Source of the DNA: Clostridium frigidicarnis
GTDB taxonomy: Bacteria; Bacillota; Clostridia; Clostridiales; Clostridiaceae
DNA length: 52,904 nt
Direction: 5' to 3'
Assembly: GCF_900111985.1 (NCBI RefSeq)
Contig: NZ_FOKI01000024.1
Coordinates: 1 to 52,904 of the forward strand
Of this stretch, positions 52,584 to 52,904 are shown one piece after another; within the stretch, counting starts at the first letter, position 1; each line of letters opens with the position of its first letter. Below the pieces are notes generated by a model. That model was not told the DNA's origin and did not search any database. It saw nothing but the letters and a program-made list of their open reading frames with translations. The position numbers were made by a program, and so were the translations under genes.

Positions 52584-52904
52584 TGAACCCAAAAAGTTAG
52601 ACAAAGTATAATTACGCTACTTCCAGGGACTGGATCCTGTACTGGACAGGACTCAGTCCTTTCAATTTGCTCTTGATTCGTTTATTGTTATAGTAATCTA
52701 TGTAAGCTACTAATTCTTTAATGAAATGTTCTATGTTATCGAATTCCTGTAAATATAGCAATTCTGTTTTCAGTAAGCCAAAGAAATTTTCCACAACTGA
52801 GTTATCGAGACAGTTACCTTTACGAGACATACTCTGTCTAATGCCTTTCTTCTTCAACATATTTTGATAACTGAACATTTGATATTGCCATCCTTGGTCA
52901 GAAT
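52584..52904 (-). mobile_element. IS3/IS150-type insertion sequence, partial (orfB end)
   Basis: The element end begins TGAACCCAAAAAGTTAGACA at 52584, a typical IS150-group terminus, and contains the 3' part of orfB. It continues beyond the right edge. Orientation equals that of the left-edge copy. Confidence 0.75.
52612..52904 (-). CDS. IS3-family transposase OrfB (DDE integrase), C-terminal part
   Basis: About 96 C-terminal codons of a DDE transposase. Visible are SDQGWQYQ (second catalytic Asp region), [18 protein letters not shown] (catalytic Glu in VVEN), LKTELLY and the terminal [19 protein letters not shown], all standard for IS150-type OrfB. The stop is at 52612-52614; the 5' part lies outside the window. 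No frameshift or internal stop is seen in the visible part. Confidence 0.9.
   Translation of the reverse strand, partial: SDQGWQYQMFSYQNMLKKKGIRQSMSRKGNCLDNSVVENFFGLLKTELLYLQEFDNIEHFIKELVAYIDYYNNKRIKSKLKGLSPVQYRIQSLEVA

Overview
The window looks like a chromosomal segment of a Clostridium sensu stricto (cluster I-like) anaerobe. The support is very low GC content, strong AGGAGG-type ribosome binding sites, TTG/GTG starts, a selenocysteine-dependent Stickland glycine reductase, a CggR-led glycolytic cluster downstream of rpoN, and a Firmicutes-type ethanolamine (eut) microcompartment operon controlled by the ANTAR regulator EutV. The species cannot be fixed from the sequence alone.

Layout. 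Both ends (1-303 and 52584-52904) are partial copies of an IS3/IS150-type element in the same minus orientation. Next come an M42 aminopeptidase (minus), a VanW/G5 surface protein, a MoxR-DUF58-transglutaminase operon, a Cof-type HAD phosphatase bracketed by two inverted MITE-like elements, trmL and a DegV lipid-binding protein. At 11.2-19.5 kb a tandem glycine riboswitch precedes grdX-trxB-trxA-grdE-grdA-grdB-grdC-grdD; grdA and grdB each contain an in-frame UGA for selenocysteine. A BMP-family nucleoside-type ABC importer follows at 20.1-24.8 kb, behind a 600-base AT-rich leader. Then come rpoN, cggR (with a recognisable CggR operator), gapA, pgk, tpiA and gpmI. After gpmI lies a 198-base near-palindromic element, then an orphan sigma-70-like gene on the minus strand and a GNAT acetyltransferase.

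From 35.1 to 51.6 kb lies a full ethanolamine catabolic locus: cobalamin riboswitch/EutX-like RNA, eutG, S, P, V, W, A, B, C, L, K-like, E, M, T, PduL-type eutD, an uncharacterised eut protein, N, a tandem-BMC shell protein, H and Q. EutH imports ethanolamine and EutBC splits it to acetaldehyde and ammonia. EutG makes ethanol, or EutE plus the PduL-type enzyme make acetyl-CoA and acetyl phosphate. EutT and EutA maintain the B12 cofactor, and six shell proteins build the compartment. Glycine reductase also ends in acetyl phosphate, so both systems can feed acetate kinase encoded elsewhere.

The most interesting part is the eut regulatory RNA. Four dual-hairpin ANTAR sites can be read directly. 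One sits behind the B12 riboswitch and its terminator inside a Y-shaped, terminator-like fold, with the eutG promoter starting inside that fold. This matches the logic of Enterococcus EutX / Listeria Rli55 (B12-controlled sequestration of EutV). Three more sites, each overlapping a terminator, precede eutG, eutS and eutA. Intergenic regions also carry at least three families of short inverted-repeat elements.
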